Positions 34,647-43,611 of a DNA stretch of 64,000 nucleotides are shown in pieces. Made by a program: the position numbers and the translations under genes. Location: positions 62,001 through 126,000 of the forward strand of contig JAPZRU010000018.1 of assembly GCA_027531255.1 (NCBI GenBank), in the 5' to 3' direction. The notes beneath the pieces are model-generated. The model was given only the letters and a program-made list of their open reading frames with translations, did not search any database and was not told where the DNA came from. The stretch comes from Steroidobacteraceae bacterium. Its GTDB lineage: Bacteria > Pseudomonadota > Gammaproteobacteria > Steroidobacterales > Steroidobacteraceae. Position 1 is the first letter of the stretch, and the number at the start of each line of letters is the position of its first letter.

Positions 34647-36175
34647 GAGCTCGCCTGGCCGGAACCGTTCGCGAGCGCCCGCCGCAGGCCCTCGACCGGC
34701 TCGCCGCTCGCGTCGGCCTCGCCGGCGCGCGCGAGATCGACGCGGCACGCGGGCAGACCCTGCGCCGTGACGAAACGCTCCCACGCGCGGACGCGCTCGG
34801 CGACGCGGGCCGCGTCCATCCGCCGTGCGTAGCCGCCCGCCTCGAGCAGCACCGCGAGCCGCACCGCCGGGCCGCGGCGCGCGGCCGCGTCGCGAAGCCC
34901 GCGCAGGAGCGCGCCGTGCGTCTCGTCCTCGGGCGTCGCCGCGAGATCGACGATCGCGAGTACGCGCGACGCCGTGAGCGGTGCCGGGCCGGCGAGCGCG
35001 TCCGCGAGTTCCGCTTCCGCGCCGTAGCGGACCACCTCGCGTCGGTGCAGCACCACGTCCGAGCCCAGCGCCCGCGCGCACAGGCGCTCGAGCGCGGCCC
35101 ACTCGCCGCCGTCGAGCGCGCGTCCGCAGGGGATCGCCTCGACCGCGGGCAGGCCGACCGGCAGCCCGGCGGCGCGCAGCACGCCCTGCCCGTAGTCGTG
35201 CACCGTCGCCGGCAACGGCAGGTGCCGCAGCCGCCACTGCGCGCGCAGGCCGCTCGCGATCGCGAGCAGCAGTCGCGGCACGATGACGTAGAGCACGACC
35301 GTCGCCGCCATCAGGTGCAGCCACGGCGCCGCGGGCACGCCGCCGTACGCGCGTCGCAGCGCCTCGGTCTCGATTGCGTTCGCCGGCAGCGGCAGGCCGG
35401 TCAGCGCGCTGGCCGGGCCGTAGAGCCACGCGAGCGCGACGCGCACGCCGTCGGCCGCGAGGAACGTGCTCTCCCACGCCGCGCGATACTCGAGCGTGAG
35501 CCCGCGGAAGTAGAGTCCCGCGACGAGGCCGAGGGCGACCGCGGCCGCGGCGAAGTGCAGCAGCGCGCGTGCGCGGCCGGCGAGCCACGGCCCGAGCACC
35601 GCGCGCCACTCGCGCGCGAAGCCCACGAGGGCACGGCCGAGCGCCGCGTCGAACTCGCTGGCGCGTGCGAGCCACGCGGTCACACGGCGCGCAGCCGCGC
35701 CGGCATACAGGCCCACGAGGCCGAAGCCGGGCCCGCCGGCGGCCGCGCCGCGCCGGCGGAGCGCGGCCAGCGCCAGCCCGAGGTACACGAGCAGGTTCCA
35801 CGCCACGAGCCCCGCGAGCGGGAACGCGAGCAGGTCCACCTGCCGGGAGCCGTCGAGCGTCGCCAGCGCGGCGCCGAGCAAGAACGCGCCGCCGGGCAGC
35901 AGGCCCGCCAGCGGCAGGCCGCCGGGCGGCGCGGACGCGAGCCGCGCGACCGCGGGATGGCTCTGCTCGAGGCGCCGCCGCAGCCGTTGCGCGCGGTCGG
36001 CCAGCAGGCGCTCGAGTAGCCGCCCGTCGATCGCCCGTGCGCCCGGGCTGCCGGCCTCGCGGAGCGCCTCGCGCGTGGCCTGGACACGGTCGGCCGCCGG
36101 CAGCAGGCCGCCGTCGGGATCGGCGTCCTCGATCGCGCGGATCAGCAGGATGGAGCGCAGCGTCGGCTCGCGCAT
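34643..36175 (-). CDS. DUF2868 membrane protein
   Basis: 510 residues. An N-terminal soluble helical part (ILLIRAIEDADPDGGLLPAADR) precedes several hydrophobic segments (GGLPLAGLLPGGAFLLGAAL, LLAFPLAGLVAWNLLVYLGL, ARALLHFAAAAVALGLVAGL, HLMAATVVLYVIVPRLLLAI), and a C-terminal soluble domain of about 170 residues rich in Ala/Leu/Arg. It is the standard partner of the GTPase/DUF3482 protein encoded next. It is divergent from the HicA-like gene. Confidence 0.85.
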   Translation of the reverse strand: MREPTLRSILLIRAIEDADPDGGLLPAADRVQATREALREAGSPGARAIDGRLLERLLADRAQRLRRRLEQSHPAVARLASAPPGGLPLAGLLPGGAFLLGAALATLDGSRQVDLLAFPLAGLVAWNLLVYLGLALAALRRRGAAAGGPGFGLVGLYAGAAARRVTAWLARASEFDAALGRALVGFAREWRAVLGPWLAGRARALLHFAAAAVALGLVAGLYFRGLTLEYRAAWESTFLAADGVRVALAWLYGPASALTGLPLPANAIETEALRRAYGGVPAAPWLHLMAATVVLYVIVPRLLLAIASGLRAQWRLRHLPLPATVHDYGQGVLRAAGLPVGLPAVEAIPCGRALDGGEWAALERLCARALGSDVVLHRREVVRYGAEAELADALAGPAPLTASRVLAIVDLAATPEDETHGALLRGLRDAAARRGPAVRLAVLLEAGGYARRMDAARVAERVRAWERFVTAQGLPACRVDLARAGEADASGEPVEGLRRALANGSGQASS

Positions 36176-36368
36176 GCGTTGACTCGCTCCCGGCGTCCCG
36201 GCCGGGCCGCCGCGGATGGTCGCATTCCCGGGCGCACCGCGGCGAGCGGGGTACGGCCCCGCTGCGCAGGGCGAAACCCGCCGATGGGCTTTGCGGATGG
36301 CCGAAGCGCTCGCCAGGGCGCACCGTAGTCAGGTCCGCGCCGCAGGGCGCAGCGACCGGAGATCCGCC

Positions 36369-36656
36369 ATGAGCCACAAGCACGAGCAGCTGGTGACGAC
36401 GCTGTTCCGGGATCCGATCTCCGGCAACGTCCACTGGCGCGAGATCGAGTCGCTGCTGCACCACCTCGGTGCCACGCTCGAGCCGTTGTCGGGCGCGCGC
36501 TTCCGCGCGCGGCTGGCCGGCGTCGAGGACGTGCTGCACCGGCCGCACCACGGGAGCACGCTGGACCGCTCGGCGGTGAAGCAGGTGCGCGCCTTCCTGG
36601 CCCGCGCGCGCGTGACGCCGTCGTCGTACCCCACCCATCCGACCCAGGCCACCTGA
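36369..36656 (+). CDS. HicA-like protein without HicB
   Basis: 95 residues. The sequence (TLFRDPISGNVHWREIESLL, GATLEPLSGARFRARLAG, VLHRPHHG, VKQVRAFLARA) fits the double-stranded-RNA-binding-like fold of HicA toxins, with the histidine of the HRPH block at the usual catalytic place. A GGAG site precedes the ATG. No hicB antitoxin gene lies on either side; the next gene, 5 bp downstream, is unrelated. Solitary HicA-like proteins of this type are common in Proteobacteria and may not be toxins. Confidence 0.8.
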   Translation: MSHKHEQLVTTLFRDPISGNVHWREIESLLHHLGATLEPLSGARFRARLAGVEDVLHRPHHGSTLDRSAVKQVRAFLARARVTPSSYPTHPTQAT

Positions 36657-36661
36657 ACGCG

Positions 36662-37150
36662 ATGAGCGCCCGGCTCGACGCCGCCGATGCGGGTGCGAGG
36701 CTGCCCGTCTTCACCACTCCGCACCTGCGGCGGGAATTCCGCACGCTCGGCTTCATGATGCAGGCGTGGTGCAAGGGCAGGCACCCTGATCTCCCGAAGC
36801 AGGCGCGGCTCGCGGCCGGGGTGTTCCCGACGCTCTGCGAGGAGTGCGCGGCACTGCTCGAATACGCGGCGTTCCGGCTCGAGAAGTGCCCGTACGGCGA
36901 GGCCAAGCCGACCTGCGCCAACTGCCCGGTGCACTGCTACAGGAAGGCGCCGCGCGAGCAGATGCGCGAGGTGATGCGCACGACCGGGCCGGGCCTGCTG
37001 CTGACGCACCCGATCCTGTCGATCCGGCACCTGTTCGTCGACGGGCGCAGGCGCGTGGGGCTTCCCGGGGCGCACAAGCGCGGCGAGGCCGGGAGCGCGG
37101 CGCCGGATGCGCTTCGCAGGCGCCGCGACGAGCGCGGCGGCACGACATAA
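36662..37150 (+). CDS. YgbA-like nitrous-oxide-stimulated promoter family protein
   Basis: 162 residues. Seven cysteines occur in the family pattern: C37, C59-x2-C62, C76, C85-x2-C88 and C92 (LCEECAALLEYAAFRLEKC, TCANCPVHCY), followed by MREVMRTTGPGLLLTHP. The family (PF11756) is induced by nitrosative stress in enterobacteria and includes YgbA; the cysteines suggest a zinc or iron-sulfur site. It is probably co-transcribed with the HicA-like gene. The Arg-rich C-terminus is not conserved. Confidence 0.85.
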   Translation: MSARLDAADAGARLPVFTTPHLRREFRTLGFMMQAWCKGRHPDLPKQARLAAGVFPTLCEECAALLEYAAFRLEKCPYGEAKPTCANCPVHCYRKAPREQMREVMRTTGPGLLLTHPILSIRHLFVDGRRRVGLPGAHKRGEAGSAAPDALRRRRDERGGTT

Positions 37151-37182
37151 GGCGGCGGTGGCGTAGCCGAGCGCGCGGCAGG

Positions 37183-37188
37183 CACAAT
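37183..37188 (+). promoter_or_regulatory. Candidate -10 box for fbp
   Basis: CACAAT about 30 nt before the fbp start; the implied leader is about 24 nt. Weak evidence. Confidence 0.25.
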
Positions 37189-37218
37189 CCGGGGCCGCAA
37201 GACGCTCCGGATACCGCC

Positions 37219-38229
37219 ATGGCCGCCGACCCGCTGCTGACTCTCGACCACGCGAGCCCCATCGTCACGCTGCAGGGTCACCTGCTGGCGAAGCAGGCCT
37301 CGATCCCCGGCGCGACCGGCACGCTGTCGTGGATCCTCTCGGCGCTGTCGATCTCCGCGAAGATCATCGCGAACAAGGTGCGCTGCGCGCGCCTGCAGGA
37401 CGTGCTCGGCGAGGCGGGCGCGGACAACGTGCAGGGCGAGCAGCAGCAGAAACTCGACGTGATCTCGAACAACGTGCTGCTGCGACTGCTCGGCCAGCGC
37501 GAGGGCGTCGCGATCGTCGCGTCCGAGGAGAACGAGGAGCCGGTGATCATCCGCGACGACCCGTCGGGCGAGCGCCGCTACTGCGTGCTGTTCGATCCGC
37601 TCGACGGCTCGTCGAACCTCGACGTCTGCGGCGGCGTCGGCACGATCTTCTCGATCCTGCGGCACGATCGTCGCGCCAAGGACGCGCCCTCCTCGCTGCT
37701 GCAGCCGGGGCGCGAGCAGGTGGCCGCGGGCTACGTGCTGTACGGCTCGTCCACCGTGTTCGTGCTGACGGTGGGCGACGGCGTCGACATGTTCGTGCTC
37801 GACCCCGCGGTCGGCGCGTTCATGCTGGTCGAGCGCGGCATCCGCTGCCCGTCGGCGAACAAGAGCTACTCGGTGAACGAAGGCAACCGCCGCACGTTCC
37901 CCGAGGGCTACCAGAGTTACCTCGACTGGGCTCAGGAGCGCGGCTACTCGTCGCGCTACGTCGGCTCGATGGTCGCGGACGTGCACCGCATCCTGCTGAA
38001 GGGCGGCGTGTTCATGTACCCGCCGACGAAGAAGGCGCCGGACGGCAAGCTGCGGCTGATGTACGAGGCGAACCCGATGGCGATGCTGATCGAGCAGGCC
38101 GGCGGGGCCGCGCTCGCGGCACCCGGCCAGCGGATCCTCGACGTGCAGCCGACCGACATCCACCAGCGAGTGCCGGTCATCCTCGGCAGCCGGGACGAGG
38201 TCGCGAACGTGGCCGCGCAACTCGGCTGA
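37219..38229 (+). CDS. fbp: Class I fructose-1,6-bisphosphatase
   Basis: 336 residues. The metal-binding motif FDPLDGSSN is present (about residue 130), preceded by SEENEEPV (the glutamates of the second metal site) and followed by YVGSMVADVHRILLKGGVFMYP and LRLMYEANPMAMLIEQAGG for sugar-phosphate binding. The enzyme hydrolyses fructose-1,6-bisphosphate to fructose-6-phosphate in gluconeogenesis. Length and order match the class I family. The start is chosen as the first ATG that aligns with the family; the frame continues upstream without coding character. Confidence 0.96.
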   Translation: MAADPLLTLDHASPIVTLQGHLLAKQASIPGATGTLSWILSALSISAKIIANKVRCARLQDVLGEAGADNVQGEQQQKLDVISNNVLLRLLGQREGVAIVASEENEEPVIIRDDPSGERRYCVLFDPLDGSSNLDVCGGVGTIFSILRHDRRAKDAPSSLLQPGREQVAAGYVLYGSSTVFVLTVGDGVDMFVLDPAVGAFMLVERGIRCPSANKSYSVNEGNRRTFPEGYQSYLDWAQERGYSSRYVGSMVADVHRILLKGGVFMYPPTKKAPDGKLRLMYEANPMAMLIEQAGGAALAAPGQRILDVQPTDIHQRVPVILGSRDEVANVAAQLG

Positions 38230-38257
38230 GAGCGGGATCAGCGCGACGCGCACACCG

Positions 38258-39031
38258 ATGACGTCCGCTCGTCCCCGGCTTCCCGACGCGGCGCGGCAGG
38301 CCCTGGTGCTGCTGTTCGCGCTCGCGCAGCTGTTCGCGCCGGCGCTGCCGAGCTTCGGCTACGGCCTGCCGATCGGCACCCGCGCGGACCTCGCGATGAC
38401 GCCGAACACGCCGGCCGGCTACGCGTTCGCGATCTGGAGCGTGATCTACCTCGGCTGCACGGCGTACGCGTTCTGGCAGGCGTGGCCTTCGCAGCGGGCG
38501 CGCGAGATCCACCGCGCGGTCGGGCCGTGGCTCGTCGCCGCGTTCGCCGCGAACACGGCGTGGCCGCTGATCGTGCAGTTCGACGGGCTGAGCGTCGCGA
38601 GCGTACTCGTGATCGGCGCGCTGCTGGTCGCGCTGTTCGGCGCGCTGGAGCGGGCGCAGGTCGCGACGCGCGGCGCGGACCGCTGGTTGCTGCGCGTGAC
38701 GGTCGGCCTGTTCGCCGGCTGGATCACGGCGGCGAGCTTCGCGAACCTCGCGGCGATGCTGCTCGCCGAGGGCCACGTGACCGAGGACGCCACGCCGGTG
38801 TGGGTCGCGATCGCCGCGGGCGCGACCGCCTTTGCCGCGTGGGCGGTCGTGCGCTGCCGCGCCGAACCGGCCTACGTGTTCGCCGTAGCGTGGGCGGGGG
38901 TTGCGCTGCTGGCACGGAACTGGGCGGAGCGGCCCGGCGCGCCGGAGACGGGCGCGACGTTCGGCCTGCTGCTGGTGCTGACGCTCGCCACGCTGCACGC
39001 GTGGCGCGTGCGGCGCGGCGGGTCGGCCTGA
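38258..39031 (+). CDS. TspO/MBR-like tryptophan-rich membrane protein
   Basis: 257 residues with about seven hydrophobic helices. The block TPNTPAGYAFAIWSVIYLG followed by AYAFWQAW is typical of the larger TspO-related proteins, as are ANTAWPLIV and the late ALLARNWAE. Classical TspO has five helices and about 160 residues, so this belongs to the longer branch. The ligand is unknown; porphyrin or sterol-like ligands are known for TspO itself. It starts 28 bp after fbp, so the two may share a transcript. Confidence 0.75.
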   Translation: MTSARPRLPDAARQALVLLFALAQLFAPALPSFGYGLPIGTRADLAMTPNTPAGYAFAIWSVIYLGCTAYAFWQAWPSQRAREIHRAVGPWLVAAFAANTAWPLIVQFDGLSVASVLVIGALLVALFGALERAQVATRGADRWLLRVTVGLFAGWITAASFANLAAMLLAEGHVTEDATPVWVAIAAGATAFAAWAVVRCRAEPAYVFAVAWAGVALLARNWAERPGAPETGATFGLLLVLTLATLHAWRVRRGGSA

Positions 39032-39086
39032 CCGCCCCCGCCGGCCGGCGAGTCGCGCACCCGATCGCCGCGGTCGTCCCTCTCGC

Positions 39087-39305
39087 CTAGTCGCGCCCGG
39101 AACCGGATGTTCCCGGCGCGCAACCCTGGGCGTCGGCCTTCTCCCGGCGGATCGTGTGCACCAGCAGGCCGAACGCGCTCGCGAGCACCGCGATCATCGC
39201 GAACATCAGCACGACGAGACCGCCGGCGAGCTGCCAGCCCTCGTAGAGGCCCCAGGCGAGGCCGATCGGCGTCGAGACCAGCAGCATCGGCTTCGCGATC
39301 TTCAT
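39087..39305 (-). CDS. Small hypothetical membrane protein
   Basis: 72 residues with two hydrophobic segments (MLLVSTPIGLAWGLYEGWQL and LVVLMFAMIAVLASAFGLLVH) and a charged C-terminal tail. The start at 39305 gives MKIAKPMLLV; upstream codons in frame are arginine-rich and not coding-like. It lies 31 bp after namZ on the same strand, so co-transcription is likely. No family recognised. Confidence 0.65.
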   Translation of the reverse strand: MKIAKPMLLVSTPIGLAWGLYEGWQLAGGLVVLMFAMIAVLASAFGLLVHTIRREKADAQGCAPGTSGSGRD

Positions 39306-39336
39306 GGCGTCATTAGGATACGCGGGTCGCGCGCGG

Positions 39337-40548
39337 TCAGGCCGCCGGGTACAGCAGGAACGGCGCGCGCTGCTCGCGCCAGGCCGCTTCATCCGCGAGT
39401 GCGAGCATGTCGAGGTCACCCGGCACCGCGTTGGGGTCGTCGACCCACTCGCGGAGCAGCGGGCTGCCGTTGATCAGGTCGATCGCGAGGCGGTCGCGCT
39501 CGTACTCGTACGGGAAGTCGCGCCACAGCGGGTAGTCCGGGTACAGCCGCCGGATCGCCTTGAACGCGAGCGCCTGCAGCCGCCACGGCCGGAACGCCTG
39601 GTGGTCGTAGCTGCCGTCCTCGACGTGGAACTGCAGGCCCGCGCACAGCCGGCCCGCGTGCTTGTGGAAGGTCGGCTCGAACCAGCACGGGCGCAGTCGG
39701 CAGCCGCGCAGCCAGTGCGGCGCGAGTTCGCGCATCTTCGCGGCCACCGCGTTCGCGTCGAGATCGGGTGCGCCGAACAGCTCGAGCGGGCGCGTGGTGC
39801 CGCGGCCCTCCGAGAGCGTCGTGCCCTCGACCATCACCGTGCCGGCATAGCATCGCGCCATGAACAGGTTCGGCGCGTTCGGGCTCGGGTTGACCCACGT
39901 GCGCGCGCCGAGCGGCCAGCCGTAGCCGGGCGCGCGTTCCGGCTGCCAGCCCTGCATCGCGATCGCGCGGTACTCGAGGTCGAGCCCGTGGCGCTTCACG
40001 AACCACTGCCCGAGTTCGGCCATCGTCAACCCGTGGCGCATCGGCAGCGGTCCGGCGCCGACGAAGCTCTCCCAGCCGTCGCGGAGCTCGAGGCCTTCGA
40101 CCGGCCGGCCGGCCGGGTTCGGGCGATCGAGTACCCACACCGCCTTGCCCGTGCGCGCGCAGTCCTCGAGCACGTAGCGCAGCGTCGTGATGAACGTGTA
40201 GATGCGACAGCCGAGGTCCTGCAGGTCGACCAGCAGCACGTCGAAGGTGTCGAGCATCGCGCTCGTCGGCCGCCGGACCTCGCCATAGAGGCTGAAGACC
40301 GGGATGCGGTGCACCGGGTCGTGGAAGTCCGGCGACTCCACCATGTTGTCCTGCTTGTCGCCGCGCAGGCCGTGCTGCGGGCCGAAGGCGGCGGAGAGCT
40401 TCACGCCCCGCCTGGCGCCGAGCGCGTCGAGCGCGTGCGTGAGATCGCGCGTGACGGAGGCGGGATGCGCGAGCAGCGCGACGCGACGACCGGCGAGCGG
40501 CTTGCGCAGCTCGGCTTCGGCGAGCAGACGATCGATGCCGAACCTCAT
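39337..40548 (-). CDS. namZ: Exo-beta-N-acetylmuramidase NamZ-like (DUF1343)
   Basis: 403 residues covering the whole DUF1343 domain: RRVALLAHPASVTRDLTHAL, GPQHGLRGDKQDNM, PVFSLYGEVRRPT, DVLLVDLQDLGCRIYTF, LDRPNPAGRPVEG and PTFHKHAGRLCAGLQFHV. The family (GH171) releases N-acetylmuramic acid from peptidoglycan fragments. Known NamZ enzymes are exported; here no signal peptide is visible at the ATG, so the protein would act in the cytoplasm on imported fragments unless the start is wrong. The downstream part of an operon starting at recQ is plausible. Confidence 0.88.
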   Translation of the reverse strand: MRFGIDRLLAEAELRKPLAGRRVALLAHPASVTRDLTHALDALGARRGVKLSAAFGPQHGLRGDKQDNMVESPDFHDPVHRIPVFSLYGEVRRPTSAMLDTFDVLLVDLQDLGCRIYTFITTLRYVLEDCARTGKAVWVLDRPNPAGRPVEGLELRDGWESFVGAGPLPMRHGLTMAELGQWFVKRHGLDLEYRAIAMQGWQPERAPGYGWPLGARTWVNPSPNAPNLFMARCYAGTVMVEGTTLSEGRGTTRPLELFGAPDLDANAVAAKMRELAPHWLRGCRLRPCWFEPTFHKHAGRLCAGLQFHVEDGSYDHQAFRPWRLQALAFKAIRRLYPDYPLWRDFPYEYERDRLAIDLINGSPLLREWVDDPNAVPGDLDMLALADEAAWREQRAPFLLYPAA

Positions 40549-40561
40549 CGGGGCGGACCTC

Positions 40562-41104
40562 TCACGACAGCGTCAGCGCGAAGCCGCCCGGATGGTGGAA
40601 GTCCGGGCGTGCCGCCGGGTGGCGGAGCGCCCAGTACGACCGGTTCCCGGCGGCGTCCTCGATCACGGCCGTGACGGCCAGCTTCAACGTGCGCCAGGCG
40701 GAATCGTACAGGCCCGCGAGTTCGACCGCCGCCGACAGTTCGAGGCGCTCGTCGGTGCGGCGGATCTCGAGCGCCGGCACGACCTGGTCGAGCCTGCGCA
40801 TCCCCTCGCGCTGGGCCGTGAACGCGTACGCGGCCCACTCGCGCGAGGGCGCGAAGTTGAACTCGCGGTAGGCCGGGTCGCCGTCGGCGCGCACGAAGGC
40901 CTCGAAGCAGGTGCGGCGCCACAGCTCGTCGCGGAACCGCAAGGGGCCAAGCGTCGGGATCGCGAGTTCCGCCAGCGGCGCCCGCAGCACGTAGTGGAGC
41001 TGCAGGCGCCCGCTGGCCGTCAGGGTCGCGTGCACGCCGAGCCCCTGCACGAGCGGGGCGGGCGTGGTCGGGTGCGGAACGAGCGTGGCGCGGGTGGTGG
41101 TCAC
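40562..41104 (-). CDS. DOMON-like domain protein
   Basis: 180 residues with an all-beta pattern (LQLHYVLRAPLAELAIP, DELWRRTCFEAFVR, YREFNFAPSREWAAYAF, WRTLKLAVTAVIED, YWALRHPAARPDFHHPGGF). This matches the DOMON-like family of short bacterial proteins related to carbohydrate/haem-binding beta-sandwiches. No signal peptide. The GTG start overlaps the recQ stop by 4 bp. Function unknown. Confidence 0.85.
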   Translation of the reverse strand: MTTTRATLVPHPTTPAPLVQGLGVHATLTASGRLQLHYVLRAPLAELAIPTLGPLRFRDELWRRTCFEAFVRADGDPAYREFNFAPSREWAAYAFTAQREGMRRLDQVVPALEIRRTDERLELSAAVELAGLYDSAWRTLKLAVTAVIEDAAGNRSYWALRHPAARPDFHHPGGFALTLS

Positions 41105-43128
41105 GGGTTCGCGGCGATGACCCTGAGGAAGGCGGTGCCGTAGCGCTCGACCTTCTGCGGCCCGAAGCCCGGCACCTGCAGCAGCGCGACCGGGTTCGTG
41201 GGCCGCAGGCGCGCGAGTTCGCGCAGCGTGCGGTCGTGCGCGACCACGTAGGCCGGCACGCCCTGCGACTGCGCGAGTTCGAGGCGCGCGGCGCGCAGCG
41301 CGTCGAACAGCGCGAGACCGGCGGCGTCGAGATCAGCGTCGACCCCAGCCGCCACGCCCGGGGCGGCCGCACCGCGCGCGGCACCCGTCGTGCTCGCGCG
41401 GTCCGACGACCCGTCTCCGGCGACGCTCGCACGGGCGTCGACACGGGCCCGCGAGCGTGCGACCTTGCCGCCGGTACTCTTCGGCCGCGAGGCCGGTGGC
41501 GGCAGCCAGCGCGCCTGGCGCTGGCCGCGCATCACCGCGACGCCGTCGTCCGTAAGGCGCACGACCGGGTGCTCGTCGCCGGAGAACTGCACCCAGCCGG
41601 CGGTCACGCAGCGCGCGAGCGCGCGCTGGATCCAGTCGGCGGGACGGTCCTTCAGGCGGCCGAACGTGCTCACCTGCATGAGGCCGAGGCGCTCGAGACG
41701 TTCCTCCGGCTCGCCGTGCAGCAGCCGCACGACCTGCTTGAGCCCGAAGCGTCCGTGCAGCCGCGCTACGCCGGACAGCAGGATGCGCGCGAGTTCGGTC
41801 GCGTCGCCCTCGACCGCATCGCCGGCGTCGATCGACGTGCAGACGTCGCAGCGGCCGCAGCCGGCGAGCGTCTCGGCCTCGTCGCCGAAGTAGCGGAGGA
41901 TCGCGTCGTGCCGGCAGCTGCCGCCCTCGGCCCAGCGGACGAGCTCGAGGAACAGGTTCCACTTGTGCTCGACGACGTCGGCGTTCGGCGTCTCGCCGTC
42001 GTCCAGCGGGCGTTCGAGCAGGCGGCGGCGCAGCGGCAGGTCCTGCTGCGACCAGCACAGCAGGCCGAGCGCGTCCGCACCGTCGCGACCGGCGCGGCCG
42101 ACCTCCTGGTAGTAGGCCTCGATCGAGCCCGGCGGCCCGAGGTGCACGACCGCGCGCACGTCGCCGCGGTCGATGCCCATGCCGAACGCGTTGGTCGCGC
42201 AGACGACGTCCGCGTGGCCGGTCGTGAACGCGGCCTGCGCCTTCGCGCGGCGCTCCGCGTCGAGCCCCGCGTGGTAGACCGCGACGCGCCAGCCGGCGTC
42301 GCCGAGCCGCGCACCCTCCTCCTCCGCCTGCCGGCGCGTCGGTGCATAGACGATCGCGGCGCCGTGGCCGAGGCCCTTCGCGCGCGTGCGCGGATCGCCG
42401 AGCGCCTCGACCAGCGCGGCGTCCACGCGCCGCTCGCGGTCGCGCGCGCCCTCGACCTCGACCGCGCGCAGGCTCAGGTTGGGTCGCGCGAAGCCGCGCA
42501 CCAGCTGCGGCGTGTCGGCGGCCAGGCCGAGGCGCACGAGGATCTCGTCGCGCACCACGGGAGTCGCGGTGGCCGTGCACGCGAGCACGTGCGCGGGCGC
42601 GAGCTCGCGGATCAGCTCGCCGATCTGCAGGTACTCGGGGCGGAAGTCGTGGCCCCACTCGCTGATGCAGTGCGCCTCGTCGACCGCGACCAGCGGCACG
42701 CCGCCTTCGAGCTGCGCGAGGCGCGCACGGAAGTCCGCGTTCGCGAGCCGCTCCGGCGCGACGTACACGAGGCGGTACTCGCCTCGCATCACCGAGCCGA
42801 ATCGCGCGCGCGCGGTCGCGGCGTCCAGCGTCGAGGCGAGGAAGGTCGCCGCGACGCCGCGCGCCTGCAGCGCGCTCACCTGGTCCTGCATCAGCGCGAT
42901 CAGGGGGCTGACGACCAGCGTGGTCCCGGGCAGCAGCAGCGCGGGCGCCTGGTAGCAGAGGCTCTTGCCCCCGCCGGTCGGCGCGACCAGGAGCGCGCGG
43001 CCGCGGTCGAGCAGCGTCTCGATCGCCTCGCGCTGGCCGGGGCGGAAGCTCGCGTAGCCGAGCCGGTGCAGCACGTCGTCGAGGACGTCGTAGGCTGTGT
43101 CCATCGGCTCGGGGTTCGCGGGGACCAT
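41101..43128 (-). CDS. recQ: ATP-dependent DNA helicase RecQ
   Basis: 675 residues (ATG 43104, MDTAYDVL, is an equally good start). Helicase motifs: Walker A PTGGGKSLCYQ, DEAH box (VAVDEAHCISEWGHDFRPEY), motif III TATATP, motif VI QEVGRAGRDG. The RecQ zinc site C-x-x-C (CGRCDVC) is present, then a winged helix and, after an Ala/Arg-rich linker, an HRDC domain (LFDALRAARLELAQSQGVPAYVV). A 3'-to-5' helicase in recombination repair. The linker of about 70 residues (about 520-590) is not conserved. Confidence 0.96.
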   Translation of the reverse strand: MVPANPEPMDTAYDVLDDVLHRLGYASFRPGQREAIETLLDRGRALLVAPTGGGKSLCYQAPALLLPGTTLVVSPLIALMQDQVSALQARGVAATFLASTLDAATARARFGSVMRGEYRLVYVAPERLANADFRARLAQLEGGVPLVAVDEAHCISEWGHDFRPEYLQIGELIRELAPAHVLACTATATPVVRDEILVRLGLAADTPQLVRGFARPNLSLRAVEVEGARDRERRVDAALVEALGDPRTRAKGLGHGAAIVYAPTRRQAEEEGARLGDAGWRVAVYHAGLDAERRAKAQAAFTTGHADVVCATNAFGMGIDRGDVRAVVHLGPPGSIEAYYQEVGRAGRDGADALGLLCWSQQDLPLRRRLLERPLDDGETPNADVVEHKWNLFLELVRWAEGGSCRHDAILRYFGDEAETLAGCGRCDVCTSIDAGDAVEGDATELARILLSGVARLHGRFGLKQVVRLLHGEPEERLERLGLMQVSTFGRLKDRPADWIQRALARCVTAGWVQFSGDEHPVVRLTDDGVAVMRGQRQARWLPPPASRPKSTGGKVARSRARVDARASVAGDGSSDRASTTGAARGAAAPGVAAGVDADLDAAGLALFDALRAARLELAQSQGVPAYVVAHDRTLRELARLRPTNPVALLQVPGFGPQKVERYGTAFLRVIAANP

Positions 43129-43166
43129 CGGGTGGACTCGGGTTGTCGCGGGCGCGGACGGTCGAT

Positions 43167-43568
43167 TCAGCGCCGCGCGTCCTGGCGCCGCAGGGCATTC
43201 GGCCAGGCGAGCAGCCGCTCGTCCGCGGTGACCAGCACCGCATCGTGGAGCATGGCCGTGGCCGCGAGGAAGCGGTCCACGGGATCGCGATGCAGGTCGA
43301 GCGTGGCTGCGAGCAGCGCGACCGGTCCCGTCAGCGGCAGCTCCAGGTAGCCGGCCGCCAGCGCCTGCGCGCGCATCTCCGCGGCCGACGTCGGGGTCGC
43401 CAGCCGGCCGCGCGCCACCAGCATGCCGACTTCCCAGAAGCTGACGGCGGAGACGTAGAGGCTGCCGTCCGTCGACGCCGCGTTCGCCAGCTGCCGCGAA
43501 CGCCGGCCGAGCGGCACGTCGTCCGTGGCGAGCCAGACGAGCGCGTGGGTGTCCAGCAGGACCTTCAA
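43167..43568 (-). CDS. vapC: VapC-type PIN-domain toxin
   Basis: 133 residues. PIN ribonuclease fold with acidic residues D6 (LLDTHALVWLATDD), E46 (SFWEVGML), D94 (DLHRDPVDRFLAATA) and a final D (VTADERLL). Toxins of this family cleave RNA (tRNA or rRNA). It lies 43 bp downstream of its antitoxin gene, in the usual order. Confidence 0.92.
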   Translation of the reverse strand: MKVLLDTHALVWLATDDVPLGRRSRQLANAASTDGSLYVSAVSFWEVGMLVARGRLATPTSAAEMRAQALAAGYLELPLTGPVALLAATLDLHRDPVDRFLAATAMLHDAVLVTADERLLAWPNALRRQDARR

Positions 43569-43611
43569 GGCGGGCGGCGACCGGCTGCGCCGCGACCCCG
43601 CGCGAAGCGCG

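Noticed and set aside
36176-37218. HicB antitoxin partner for the HicA-like gene
   Set aside because: Neither neighbour resembles HicB (no RNase H-like or HTH domain); the downstream gene is a cysteine-rich YgbA relative.
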